This document shows, in pieces, positions 1 through 13,500 of a DNA stretch of 64,000 nucleotides. Under the pieces are notes generated by a model, which searched no databases, was not told the DNA's origin, and worked only from the letters and a program-made list of their open reading frames with translations. Source of the stretch: Oegoconia quadripuncta (taxonomy: Eukaryota; Arthropoda; Insecta; Lepidoptera; Autostichidae); contig OX438745.1 of assembly GCA_949316235.1 (NCBI GenBank), positions 1,245,001 through 1,309,000 on the forward strand, read 5' to 3'. Position 1 is the stretch's first letter; each line of letters begins with the position of its first letter. Both the position numbers and the translations under genes were made by a program.

Positions 1-1430
1 GGGGGTCGGTAGAGGCCACTCACTGCGTCAGTATCCACAGCTCCCCGGAGCAGGCCAGCGCGCGCTGCAGCGCGGCCCGGGCGGCGGCCACGTTGGTGAG
101 TCCGAGCTAATGGGGGTCGGTAGAGGCCACTCACTGCGTCAGTATCCACAGCTCCCCGGAGCAGGCCAGCGCGCGCTGCAGCGCGGCCCGGGCGGCGGCC
201 ACGTTGGTGAGTCCGAGCTAATGGGGGTCGGTAGAGGCCACTCACTGCGTCAGTATCCACAGCTCCCCGGAGCAGGCCAGCGCGCGCTGCAGCGCGGCCC
301 GGGCGGCGGCCACGTTGGTGAGTCCGAGCTAATGGGGGTCGGTAGAGGCCACTCACTGCGTCAGTATCCACAGCTCCCCGGAGCAGGCCAGCGCGCGCTG
401 CAGCGCGGCCCGGGCGGCGGCCACGTTGGTGAGTCCGAGCTAATGGGGGTCGGTAGAGGCCACTCACTGCGTCAGTATCCACAGCTCCCCGGAGCAGGCC
501 AGCGCGCGCTGCAGCGCGGCCCGGGCGGCGGCCACGTTGGTGAGTCCGAGCTAATGGGGGTCGGTAGAGGCCACTCACTGCGTCAGTATCCACAGCTCCC
601 CGGAGCAGGCCAGCGCGCGCTGCAGCGCGGCCCGGGCGGCGGCCACGTTGGTGAGTCCGAGCTAATGGGGGTCGGTAGAGGCCACTCACTGCGTCAGTAT
701 CCACAGCTCCCCGGAGCAGGCCAGCGCGCGCTGCAGCGCGGCCCGGGCGGCGGCCACGTTGGTGAGTCCGAGCTAATGGGGGTCGGTAGAGGCCACTCAC
801 TGCGTCAGTATCCACAGCTCCCCGGAGCAGGCCAGCGCGCGCTGCAGCGCGGCCCGGGCGGCGGCCACGTTGGTGAGTCCGAGCTAATGGGGGTCGGTAG
901 AGGCCACTCACTGCGTCAGTATCCACAGCTCCCCGGAGCAGGCCAGCGCGCGCTGCAGCGCGGCCCGGGCGGCGGCCACGTTGGTGAGTCCGAGCTAATG
1001 GGGGTCGGTAGAGGCCACTCACTGCGTCAGTATCCACAGCTCCCCGGAGCAGGCCAGCGCGCGCTGCAGCGCGGCCCGGGCGGCGGCCACGTTGGTGAGT
1101 CCGAGCTAATGGGGGTCGGTAGAGGCCACTCACTGCGTCAGTATCCACAGCTCCCCGGAGCAGGCCAGCGCGCGCTGCAGCGCGGCCCGGGCGGCGGCCA
1201 CGTTGGTGAGTCCGAGCTAATGGGGGTCGGTAGAGGCCACTCACTGCGTCAGTATCCACAGCTCCCCGGAGCAGGCCAGCGCGCGCTGCAGCGCGGCCCG
1301 GGCGGCGGCCACGTTGGTGAGTCCGAGCTAATGGGGGTCGGTAGAGGCCACTCACTGCGTCAGTATCCACAGCTCCCCGGAGCAGGCCAGCGCGCGCTGC
1401 AGCGCGGCCCGGGCGGCGGCCACGTTGGTG
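1..1430. repeat. 111-bp tandem array (at least 13 units) of APN exon-15 end plus splice donor
   Basis: A perfect head-to-tail repeat of period 111 bp. Unit starts fall at 110, 221, 332 and so on to 1331, and the first unit is cut by the window edge, so the true copy number may be higher. I saw no base differences between units. Read on the minus strand, each unit holds the last coding part of APN exon 15 (ending LWILTQ), the donor GTGAGT, about 20 intron bases ending in TTAG, and then re-enters exon sequence at CACCAACGTGG. The right-hand unit runs into the unique part of the exon at 1431. The 83-bp exon-like part and 28-bp spacer add to 111, a multiple of three, which makes a fortuitous plus-strand open frame. 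An assembly artefact is possible because the units are identical. Confidence 0.97.
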
Positions 1431-1523
1431 CGCTGAGTGCGCGCCAGCACGAAGCGCCAGTGCGCCACGCTGCCGCGCCTCACGCCCACACAGTACACCG
1501 TCTTGCGGAGGTCCAGGGGAATG
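1356..1523 (-). CDS. APN exon 15 (its end is the tandem-array unit)
   Basis: 168 bp, residues about 752-808: [20 protein letters not shown] to [13 protein letters not shown], the conserved family block with two Cys. Acceptor AACATTGCAG. The first donor is GCA|GTGAGT at 1356. The same 3' part and donor recur every 111 bp to the window edge (donors at 1245, 1134 ... 24). Only the first donor keeps the frame open, because the next in-frame codon after CAG is TGA. Confidence 0.92.
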
Positions 1524-4500
1524 CTGCAATGTTACAGCTGTTGTCATTATAATGCCTACGGTTATATTAAGCCCGACATAAATTTTTGTGGTTTTTAAAT
1601 AGATAATGATGTTCCAATCAAAAGTTCAAATCAATCTCGAAAATCGAATTCCTATTTTAGTGAGCCGGGCTTTTGGACTTGTATGAATTTGATACCGGCC
1701 CCGATCATGACGTAGAGAGTGATGAGGATGTTGGCGGTGAGGAGCGATATGCTTGCCCGCAGATTCACACGATGTCCTGCCGACGTCAAAGTGACCCTAT
1801 TTAAAGTTGTTATTGTACAAAACTTTCAGAACAGACGTCGATTGCCTCACACAGTTAGCTGTCTAATCTTCCAGACGGCATATGCTGCGGAACTCAATCT
1901 ACTTGCTAAATATTCTAGATGTGGTCCCCACTGAAACTTGGAGTCAAGAGTAATTCCTAAAAATACCGTTTTATCTACAAATTCTACTTTATCTTCGTCA
2001 ATCATAACGTTGCAATCAATTTTTCTTACATCAGGTATGAAGAAATTTATGCATTTTGGTTTTTAGCATTTAAACCAAATTATTAACTGTAAACTAGCGT
2101 AAAATTAACCTTGTTAAAAATATTGTCTTTTCTGTCAACTTTAAAAACTAATGATGTATCATCAGCAAATAGTACTATCTCGGTCAATCTCTGAACCATA
2201 AATGGGAGATCATTTATATAAACTAGAAACAGAAAAGGGCCTAATATTGAGCCTTGTGGCACGCCCATCCTCACTCGAGAGCCTGGTGATCTTACCCCAT
2301 TGACATTCTATTTTCTTTTTTTATATTCTATTTTCTAAATAAGACTGAGTCGTGATAACGCTCTCAGATTTGAATCCGCAATGTTTCAATTTCACTAATA
2401 ATGTTTTGTGATCAACACAGTCAAATGCCTTTGAACCATCGCAAAAAGCTAAACCATAACCAAAACATTACGTTAGGTACATTTTATATCGCGTTAATCA
2501 TACGAATGCAAATTAATATTTTTTTTAACACTCGTGGTTGTTCTAAACATTTTGGGTTTGGTTTTACTTTGGTAGCGTCTTCGATATAATAGTTCACCAA
2601 AAATAGCGCAATACCATTTTTTTACATCAGCTAAACCAAAACCAAAAACGTTCCGTTCGAACGGTAAAACCTTTGTAAAATAGCGCGATTGGTGCCATGT
2701 TGGTGAATCAGTAAATAATAAAAAAAAACGTTCTGTCAGTCATTTTACTCTAGTACTCCTGCATACACGCGCCGAGCCTACAACGTCCTGTTTTTTTTTT
2801 TTTTTTCGCGGAGAAATGCTTTACGCGTACCGCTCGCCTGGGGGGCGGCGAGACGGTTATGTGGGACTCCCCTCCCTGTCGCGAGGGATACCCACTAAAA
2901 CCCCGCGGCGACCTTCTTCGGCAGTAGGGAGGACCTGGGAACGCTTAGGCGGCTCCAGGCCCACCACCGCCTCGCCTCCCTTCACAAGCGGAGGCCCATT
3001 CCCGGAGGCCGTCTAGCGCACCCTCCGCGCTGTCGAGCCTCACACCGCGTGAGGCGAGCGGTATGAGGCGCGACAGGGCCTGATGCGACGACACCTCCCC
3101 GGTCGCTCCGGGGGGTGTCATCCTCTCCCGGGCCGCGTCCGACGACTATATCGCCCCGAGATGTAGCGTGTTCAGTACAACAATGCCTTCAGGATGCTGT
3201 TGGAGGAACCCTTGAAACACCTTGTGGATTCTTCACATCAATCATAGTTTTTCTACACCTTTATGTCCAAGGTTTATACTCACGGGTTGTCCTCGTCAGG
3301 GTTAGCAGTGTCCATCCAGCTCTGGAACAACGCGATCGCATTCTCCTCACAGCCGGGGACCTTCATCCGGCATGCCCAGCTGCTGGTTAACGTCTGCGGA
3401 AATCGTGTGCGTTAAACCAAGCAAAAAATCGGCCAAGTTCGAATCGGGAGGTACTTGTGGAATGAGCGTGCCGCAGTATTAAAAAAAACAAACATTTATT
3501 TTCCAGACATAAGAGCCATGTTTGTCAGTACAGTCACCTATAACTATATTAGTAAATAGTGCCGATAGACAGAAAATTTTTAAATAACATTTTATTTACA
3601 AAATCCAAAGGTCAATTGGAAAATTAAAACATAAAAATTCTAAAGTTAAACATTGAAAGTAAAATTATTATTATAGAAAATGTGAAATAAATAAATAAAT
3701 ATTTCGGGCACTTACTCCAATCATCTAATCCCGAACTAAGCAAAGCTTGTCCTATGAATACTAAATAACGGATAAACATAAATAAATATTCATATAAACA
3801 TCCATGACTCGGGAATAAATGTTTCAAATTCATCACACAAACATTTACCCGTCGCGGGAATCGAACGTGCAACCGTTGGTTTCGCTGATAGGTTCACTAT
3901 CCACTACACCAATCGGTTGTCATTATGTGTGTCGCAGATAGCGATAAATTAGCGATAGAATTCATTATTCGAACGGTCAACTGACTATCATATACGCGGT
4001 TAATGGGAAGTAAACCTGGTGGCGCTGGTATCGCCGGAAACGGCGCGGTGACGAAGTTAACGGTTATATTAGGTCTTCACATAGAAAGTAGGACACACTT
4101 TTGCTACCAGCCTTCAAAGGAGTCGGAGCTCCACTGAACACATCTACGACTGAGTGATTTGATTATTATCACCGACGCGTGGAAGAATCCGGTGAGTCGT
4201 TAGCTAATAAGAAGTTGATCATGGGATTTGAGCAAGGAGGAATTGAAGACTACTCCGATTTAATTCCACAGACTGCACGCGAGGGCCAAGTTGTATGGCA
4301 CGAGGGGCGTGCACATGTTTTCTCTTCAACAGAAAGCATCTCAGGTTCCATGATTATAATCGAATGTGAAGACGTTGCCGATTTGTCTATAGTAGCTTGC
4401 AATAATGTCGCCTTTGCCCGAGCCACCCTTTACCACGCGACTGGCACCGTCCCGGTCACTAGCAACGCCCACCCTCGAACCCGTCATTCTCCGACATATA

Positions 4501-7500
4501 TATTAAATATGTATGGATTATGATTAAACTGCACAACAAAGTATGTCAAGTTTCCTTCGAGCTAATTTTTTCACACCATATTTTTCCAATGTTCATGATT
4601 TTTTACAGATTTTCAAGCGACACTTTTGAAGATATGCTGAAGAACAGCGATTTTGAAGATATTAAAGAGAAATAGCGTTAAAATCATCTGCACTATGTCT
4701 CATCAGCTACTTCTATATTCCCTATATTTAAACGGTAGCTTCGTCGCCTGCATTATTATACTATTAAGTACTCGTATATTACACTTAATAAACAACATTG
4801 GGTTTACGATTCGGAGGTCGCGGGTTCGATCCCCAGCGGGGTACATGTTTAAGTACTCGGTTTGGTTGGTGGTAGGGCATTTTACATGGCCGCCTGGCTA
4901 GCTACCACCATCTTATCTAAATCTGCCGCCAAGCAGCAATGTTATGTTCCGATTGTCAGAGATAAGGTAGCCAGTTCCTCAAATATGATGGGGTTTCCGG
5001 GTCAGTACGCTTCCGCCTTCGCCCTCATCTTCACATAACATCTTTCTTAATAAGGGAACCTGATATACAAAATCTTCCTCTCAATAAATTTAAAGATACT
5101 ATAAAACAGAAACTTATTAACAAAGCATATTATAAAATCAGACTATTTAGATGATAATCATCCCTGGACATAATCAGATCGTTCACATGACAGGCTATTT
5201 TGCAATTAATAATGAAATATAAAAACCTTTTTGTAATATAAAAACCTTTATGTAAAATCAAAGCCATGATTTTAAAAGAGCAACCCCTCGAGTTTCTTGC
5301 TGGTTTTTCTCAGGCGAAATATGCATTTTGAACAGGCAGTAGCTTAAAACAATTAAAATTGACTATTTTAAGTGTACTCTGTGTACCTACAAAATAAAGC
5401 ATTTTTTACTTTGAATTTGACATCAGATGTGATTGAGGTCAAGTGCTAACCCGTTGATAAAAAAAAAAGTTATAGAAAATCTTGTGAAAAAAATTGGAGA
5501 ACATAACCAGGTCATAAGGACATATAAATGGATGTCAGTCCTCACCTGCATTTTAACACTATTCAGATCGTCAGGATTCACGATCGTCTTCTTGGCTAGT
5601 CCGCCAGCCTGCTCGTACTGGTCGCCGATCAGTTTCCTCACGAACTTCTGGAAGGCGCCGTAGTCCGAAGTGCGCTTTAGTACGGTCTCGATCTTAGCCA
5701 GCGCTTGTAGGCCGGTCGAGAGTGGAAGATATTCCGTCTCACGTTGGAGATAGTTCGCTAAGCTGTGTGAAAGAAAGAGGTGTAGCGGTGTTGTTACGGG
5801 GTTATGTATAACGCTTTCTCAATAAGGTTCCAGTTGAAGTTAAGGTTAGTTGTATACTTTTATATATAAAAAAAAAGAAAAGAAAATGATCCTGTGGGTT
5901 TCTTGCGCCGCTTCTTTTCCCACAGATGATTTCCCTTTCCGAAGCGGTGGTAGCTTGCACATACTGACTGACCGAAAAATGCTTAGCCCTATTTTTATTT
6001 CCAATAGATTTAAATTGACATTCAACAAATGATATCATGTATCTTACATTGAAATAAAATGCTTTGAGTTTGAGTTTGAGTTTGATATACAAAATCTTCC
6101 TCTCAACAAATTTAAAGGTACTATAAAACAAAAACTTATTAACAAAGCATATTATAAAATATCAGACTATTTAGATGATAATCATCCCTGGACATAATCA
6201 GATCCTTCGCATGCCAGGCTATTTCACAATTAATAATGAAATATAAAAACCTTTATGTAAAATCAAAGCCTGATTTTAAAAGAGCAACCCTTCGAGTTTC
6301 TTGCTTGTTCTTCTCAGGGGAAAATTGCATTTTGAACAAGCAGTAGCTTAAAACAATTAAAATTGACTATTTTATGTGTACTCTGTGTACCTACAAAATA
6401 AAGCATTTTTGAATTTCACTTTGTTCTTTTGAGCTGATACTCATTTGTGGGTTTGGGTTATTGGAGTTCAAATTCGAAATTTTAAACGACTGACTGATGA
6501 ACTGACGGGATCCTTTTTGTTTTTGGCACATTTATTTCTAGATTTCAACTCAGTCGCACCGTTATTCTAATCATTTTTTTTACATCTCAATAATAATGGA
6601 GGTCAAAAAAACGTAGGGCACCGTCTACCTTCAGTAGACCACTGTTGAGTCTTTCACTGAGTGTGGAGGCGGGAATATTGGATCCGATTATGTAATGGAA
6701 AAATCTAACGTATATTCCCAGCCTTATTGTTGCCGTCAATCCCCTTAAGTGTTGACTCACTGCAGCGTGGTGCTGTAGTCGAGCTGGTTGCTCCAGGCCA
6801 GCGCGAAGGCGTCGGACAGCAGCTGCACGCGGCCCAGCGCGGGCACGCCGCCGAAGCGCGAGCTGGACAGGGCGCTGGACAGGAGATCCCAGTTCCGCCG
6901 GTCGTAGTTCACTCGGTACAGCGCTGATGGTCAACAATCAAATTCTATGTCTTACCTCAAATATTTTTTGTCCCTTTTAAACAACTGGTCAAAATTTTCG
7001 GGACGATGGCGATCAAATCATACACGTGATCGCTGGATAATTGGCCCGTATAGGGTATTGAAATTTAGATACGTACAACGTACAGTATGACAATGTTGGT
7101 ACCACGACAGAACTTGTATACAAAAGTAATACGAATTGTCAACTTCATTATCATCATATCAGCCGAAAAACGTCCACTGCAAGATCGCAGGAAGCCGTTG
7201 GATGCCACCAGCCCAGGACCGATCGCTGTGGAGATCTTTGGGGTAGGTCTTGGTCCAGCAGTGGACATCTTTCGGCTATGTCGACACACTGCCACTTAAG
7301 TTTGGCAATTACTCGGGCTATCCTGCGGATCTCCTCATCCCTGATGCTATCCCGCAGGAGACTCCGAGCATAGCCCATCTCGATTGCCCTTTGGGTGACC
7401 TTGAACCTTCTTTGTCCATGTTTTTTCAGCTTTTCAACTTATCCATCATTAATCGTGCGTGATGCTTGAATGCACACATTTATTTATTGCCAAGAACATG

Positions 7501-10500
7501 GGTACAAATGTTATAGACAGGTAACAGGGGTTAGTTTTTGTACATTTCTGGTGTGCAAAACAATATACTTTTATATACTATAATATATTATTATAATTAT
7601 AACCTACTAGCTTTCCGCCCGCGGCTTCGCCTGCGTGGATTAACTTTATCGCAAAAATTTTTTTTTAAGCACGACGGTTTCGTTCTTCATCAATCACACC
7701 CGATGTTAAGTGAAGATGAGGTCGAAGATGGAAGCGTACTGACCCGGAAACCCCAACACATTTGGGGGACTGGCTATCTTATCTCTAACAACCGGAACAC
7801 AACAATGCTATTAACATTGCTGCTTGCCGGCAGATTTAGATAAGATGGTGGTAGCTAGCCAAACGGACATTTAAAATGCCCTACCACCAACCAAACCGAG
7901 TACTTAAACATGTACCCCGCTGGGGATCGAACCCGCGACCTCCGAATCGTAAACCCAATGTTGTTTACATTGAGCCACGGAGGCGGTTTATTTTAATCCA
8001 GAGCATGTTTTACCTAAATTTCATCCAAATCCACTCATCCGTTTCGCCGTGATTGAGCAAACATCCAAACTTTCTATTTTATAATATTAGATAATGTAAT
8101 TGTAAATTGTTGAGGCTAAATCTCAAATCTGTTGTAACCATTCCCTTACCAATCATATCTGGATTGAACAGAATCCATTCCTTGGCAGAGGCGGCGTGTT
8201 CGAATCTGTGCTGAAAAACATAACAGTCAGTCAGTGATAATGTAGTTTGGTCGCCATGTGGTATTCAAAATCAAAATCAAAAAATGCTTTATTTTGTAGG
8301 TACACAGGGTACACTTAAAATAGTCAGATTTTACATTTTTAAAGCTACTGCTTGTTCAAAAGGCAATTTTCTCCTGAGAAGAACAAGCAAGAAACTCGAG
8401 AGGTCGCTCTTTTTAAAAAAAGGTTTTTATATTACAAAATTATTATTTTATATTATGGACACCTTAACTTCTTGCAGACCTCTTTTTAAGCAATTAAACC
8501 TCCTAACCGTTCCAGGTCTGTATATTTACGAATCATGTGTCTTTGTTAGAACTCACCCGCATTTATTCCAAAAAGAAAAGGAGGTTTGTAACTTTAACAC
8601 CAGGTAGGTACCCCGAGAGACTTGTGCTTCCGCGTAAAACAACTAGCTTGTATAGCAGAAATGCATATTGCATGGCAATAAATATTTATAATAAGTTAAA
8701 TGACGAATTGAAGTCTATGCCCTTAAATTTTTTTAAGACGAAACTAAAAATCTCGTTAATTCAAAACTGTTTTTACTCTGTCGATGAATATTTTAATTAT
8801 TTGAAAGCTCAGAAGTTGTAACCCATATATTTAATTATTAATATTTAAGTTTGTATGACTAGGACTAGTATGTGTGTTTGTTTTATATTATTGTGTGACT
8901 CTGTAACGTAATATTGTTTTTTTTTTTTAAATTGTAAACTCTAGAAATTTCGCATGCTCGTTTCTGGTGAAAAGTGTGATTCCATTACCATAACAATGTA
9001 TCAACTTATCTTATTGTACCACTTTTCAAGCGAAATAAATACTTACTATTTCATTATTAATTGTGAAATTGATTGTTTATCATCTAAATAATCTGATATT
9101 TTATAATATGCTTTCTTAATAAGTTTCTGTTTTATAGTACCTTTAAATTTATTGAAAGGAAGATGTTGTATATCAACAGGAACTATATTGAAAAAGCGTA
9201 TACATAACCCTTTGAATGAATTACTGACTTTGTGGATTAAAGATGGTGGTTGGTCGAGGACGGGGGGTTCCGTAAATAAGTGTGTCTTAGGAATAAATTT
9301 AAAGAAATTAATATATTAACATTAGCATCGCAATATGTTTAAGAAAACTTAATGTATGTAAGAAAAAATCTAGAGCCGTTTAAGAAAAACAGTGATATAC
9401 ATAATGTTAATACAATATATTAAAATAAACTTGGTGTTCATGTCAGCCGTTTACACAAAGTCACTAAGTCATTTAAGGGGCAATGTATACGCTTTTATAA
9501 TAAGGTTCCAGTGGACATTCAAAATTTACCTTTAAATAAATTCAAAACCATCATAAAACAGACATTATTTACCAACGGCTACTATAAAATTTCTGACTAT
9601 CTGGATGATACGCAAGCATGGACATATAGACCGCTCGGCGATATTCAGTCTAATTACACAATACAATATAATTTGTAACCCAGACTTATTTAAAAGAGCA
9701 ACCCTTGAGTTTCTTGCTCGTTCTTCTCTGGGGAATCAGCTTTGTGAATGAGCAATAATGTCAAAAACTTTAATAATAAGATAAAAAATGTGACGTTTTC
9801 AAGTGATAATTTTTATCCTACGAAATAAATATTTTTTTGATTTTGATTTTGATTTTAAGACTAGTTGTCTATTGTGCTGTTGCACGAACAAGGCCCTTTA
9901 ATAATGAACAAGCCTATTTATTACATTGGTATCGGCGCTGACTAAGCGATATGCGTTTATATTGCAGTAAACCACTACGCTACAGTTAAACACCGAAATA
10001 AGGCAAGGTTATCAATATACTACAGAATTCTTCTAAATTTTTGAAGTTAAAAAAGTAAACTGAAACCTCAACTTTAGACTTCAATAAAGAAAAAAAACTA
10101 AAAGTGATTTGTTCTTCCAATTTTTTCAAAACATCTCTGGACTGTCCCCTTTCTAATGGTATTTTTTTTTTATGATTGACTGGATTCGCGTTTGACCACA
10201 ATCTCACCTGATGGAAAGTGACGATGTAGTCGAAGATGAAGCACGCGATCCCAGTAAATGCCTATTCACTCTGCTCTTAAAGATCCCAAGGTTGTAGGAT
10301 TCAGGAAAGACTGACGCCGGAAGGGAGTTCCATGCCTTGGCTGTTCGGATGATGAATGAAGAATCGAACTTCTTAGTGCGAATGTTCGGTATATTAACTA
10401 TATACGGTATGCAATAATAATGACAACCAACCTTATTTTTAACCCCTTCATTGTTCGCGAGCCATTCGATGGGATCCGGTTTCTGTCCAACGTCACTTTC

Positions 10501-13500
10501 ACACATAACACTCAGGGGGATCCACCAAGATACGGATGTGCTCGACTTCGCGCCAAGATTCAGGTAGCGTTTCTGTAATAACACTAGATTATTGCATCGA
10601 GGGTGTTAAATCACTCAATACGAGGTTCTCAATCTGCTTTTCTTACAATGAAAAACATATGCAAGATGAATATAAAAGAACACACTTTTTCATTGAAATC
10701 CGCCAAACTTTATTTTTCAATGTGTTTTTTTAAATTAAGAACAAACCAGCAGTGAAGGCCAAGCAGATGCTTCTAAATTCGCTTAAAAAAAAGCGAATTT
10801 AATTGCGTCGGAAAATATACTTGGAACTCCTGTAACTATTTTCAAAAAAAAAAACGATCAATAACTTGTTCATATTTCTGAAAAATTTCACAGAGGGCGC
10901 ATATCACGACTGAATAAACAATTTTTAGAAACTATAAAGTCGCCATTTATTGATTTTTAGAAAATTGTTTTAGGGGCTCTTTGCATCCTCTACAATGCAA
11001 ATGAACTTCACAGTGGTAACTTCAATTACTAAATACCTATGCTATACTTAAAGGAAGTTACAGAATTGTTATAAAACATTTATATTCTATTACTGAAACT
11101 TTAAAATTATAGGAAGTCACACCACAAAAATTTGCGTATTTTTACTGGATTATTATTGACCCCTGACCTGCGACACAGTGACCGAGTTGTCGCTGTAGTC
11201 CCTGGTGACCGTGAGCAGCGGGTAGCCGGTCTGCGTGGTCCAGGTGTCCATGACCTCCTTGACGGTGACGTTGCGCGTGAGGCCGCCGTAGCGCCGGCTC
11301 ACGGCCGTCAGCTCGGCCCACAGGTCGTCCTGCTCCGCGTTGCTGTACGAGTACTTCACTAGGTACCTGCAAACGTACCAACGTGGCATCGTCATCCATA
11401 GGAGAAGGTGATCATTTTGACTAATCATGCAAACAGACATTTGAAAAAACAGCTTTTTTATAATGAGGAGCCAGAATGTGTCCAAAAAAGCTTGGGTATG
11501 GCAAAAGAAGAATGAACGTAGCATAAATGCAGTGGAAATGAGATCATTGAGAAGTATGAATGGGGTGACTTTGTAAGATAGAATCAGAAATAGTGTAATT
11601 AGGGAGTTAAGCAGTGTGAATGAAGACGTAGTGACAATTATTGAAAAAGGTATGCTGAAATGTTTTGGACATGTGGAGAGTATGAATGAAAGAAGACTTA
11701 CGAAAGAGATATACAAAGCGAATGTGGATGGTATGTGTTAGAAGGGGAAGACCACGGCGAACGTACCATGATCAAATCGGGGACGTCTTAAAGAAAGGCC
11801 AAGTCAAGAGTACCCTAAACCGACGAGCATGTATGAACAACCTTATGAGAGTGAAGGAAGCAGAAGAGGTGTGTCAGGATCGTAGCAAGTGGAAGTCTGT
11901 GGTCTCTGCCTAGCCCTATGGGAAATAGGCGTGACATTATGTATGTATGTATGAATTTGAATTCGTATAATTCCCCAAGGAACCATAGACGAATTCGATC
12001 AAAAACTTTACGATTACCCATAGAAAGTAAATCATTCTGAAACCACCTTTATTATGGAAGTCCAACAATTTTCGGCTGATGACTCGCGACGCCACTATTA
12101 CTATTGGTATTATTATTCGCGGTAGCCTTTTGCTTCCTAAACATTGACACTGACTGTGTTGTGGCGCTGTCCGTGGTATATCAAAACCAAAATCTCATAA
12201 TGAATCTGGCGTAAGTCAGTATCCTTTTATTATAATGAAAAGATTGCTTACTGATGGAGGGCCTTCCTGAAGACATCCTCGCCGAGGAACATGGTCATCA
12301 TACGGATGAGCGTAGAGCCTTTGCGGTACGAGATCTCGTCGAAGATCTCCGAGATGCGCTTCGGATCATCCAACGGCGCTGACACCTAGTAAAAGGGATA
12401 ATGAATAAATATAAGGTCTAACAAAATTAACCCGACAAACGTTGCAGAATGTATGTATAGGATGTACCTATTACGAAAAAAATAAAACATTGAAGTTAAC
12501 AGATTTTATTAAAAAAATAAAAGATTAGAAATTTAAATTTTGTGAGTTGGACCTTAAGCCTGCGCCGAGGGAAATGTGCTAAAACAGCAGTTACTGTTAA
12601 GTTGATAAATTCAACAATACTTGATATACACATTAAAAAAAAATACTTTTACCATGACGAAGAATGTCTAAATATTTACTCCGTGGAAAAATGTTAAAAT
12701 TATTTATACATTACTCTACAAAATTACGGAAAGTTAGACAAAAATGCAAAAAACGTATGGTGGCGTTAAGTATTATTTTAGTTTATAACATTAGAAATCT
12801 ACGCTTATTTTTAGTTCAACCGAAACAGGAGTGTTTATACTACAAATTTACCGTCTCCAATATAAAAAATTGTATTAGGCAATTAAGATATGAATTTATC
12901 AAAATGCGCTTCAAATCCGCCATACATTTTTACTATGGCGGCCGCGCGGCGATATAAAATAATGTCGCGCATCGCTGTGATTCAGTCCAAAGACTACAAT
13001 GTATATACGGAGATAGACGGGTATGTTGGCGTTTGCAAGCGACTCGGGTTCACAGCGCCATCTATCCGCAATGATGTGTAACTAACCTCGTCAAGGTCAT
13101 GAAACCTAGCCGTACCTACCTAAACCTGGCAACTTGATAGTTACTTCAGAGATTTATTTTCAATGAAACATTGAAATTTCAATTGTTTCATCAAAATTTC
13201 AATGCTGTCATCGAAAATAAACCTCCGAAGTAACTACACATATAATCTAGTTAGGTATCGGTATACAATAAAACACGATTTAACACACAAATTTTATTTA
13301 AGAAAAGCAAACAATAACTATCATCAATTATAACCGTGGGAATAAAATTAATACCAAACAAAAACATAAGGAAAAAGACAAAAATACACTTGGGAATCCT
13401 GTCTCACAGAGTCCTATCTCACATACAATCTTGACTAAAGGTGGAGCAACCAAAACCCGCCCCGAAGGCTACACCGTGACCCTAAACTCACACCATTAGG

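Noticed and set aside
1..1430. CRISPR-like repeat array
   Set aside because: The repeats are contiguous with no variable spacers, and the sequence is eukaryotic exon and intron.
110..1552. 480-codon plus-strand ORF of repeating 37-residue units
   Set aside because: It exists only because 111 bp is a multiple of three. The minus strand carries the conserved APN exon and splice donor, so the ORF is antisense to a real exon array.
2816..3390. GC-rich plus-strand ORFs as genes
   Set aside because: They lie in a LINE 3' UTR and antisense to APN exon 14; no motifs.
12664..13081. Small plus-strand ORFs as a gene in APN intron 7
   Set aside because: AT-driven open frames without motifs, splice signals or conserved context.
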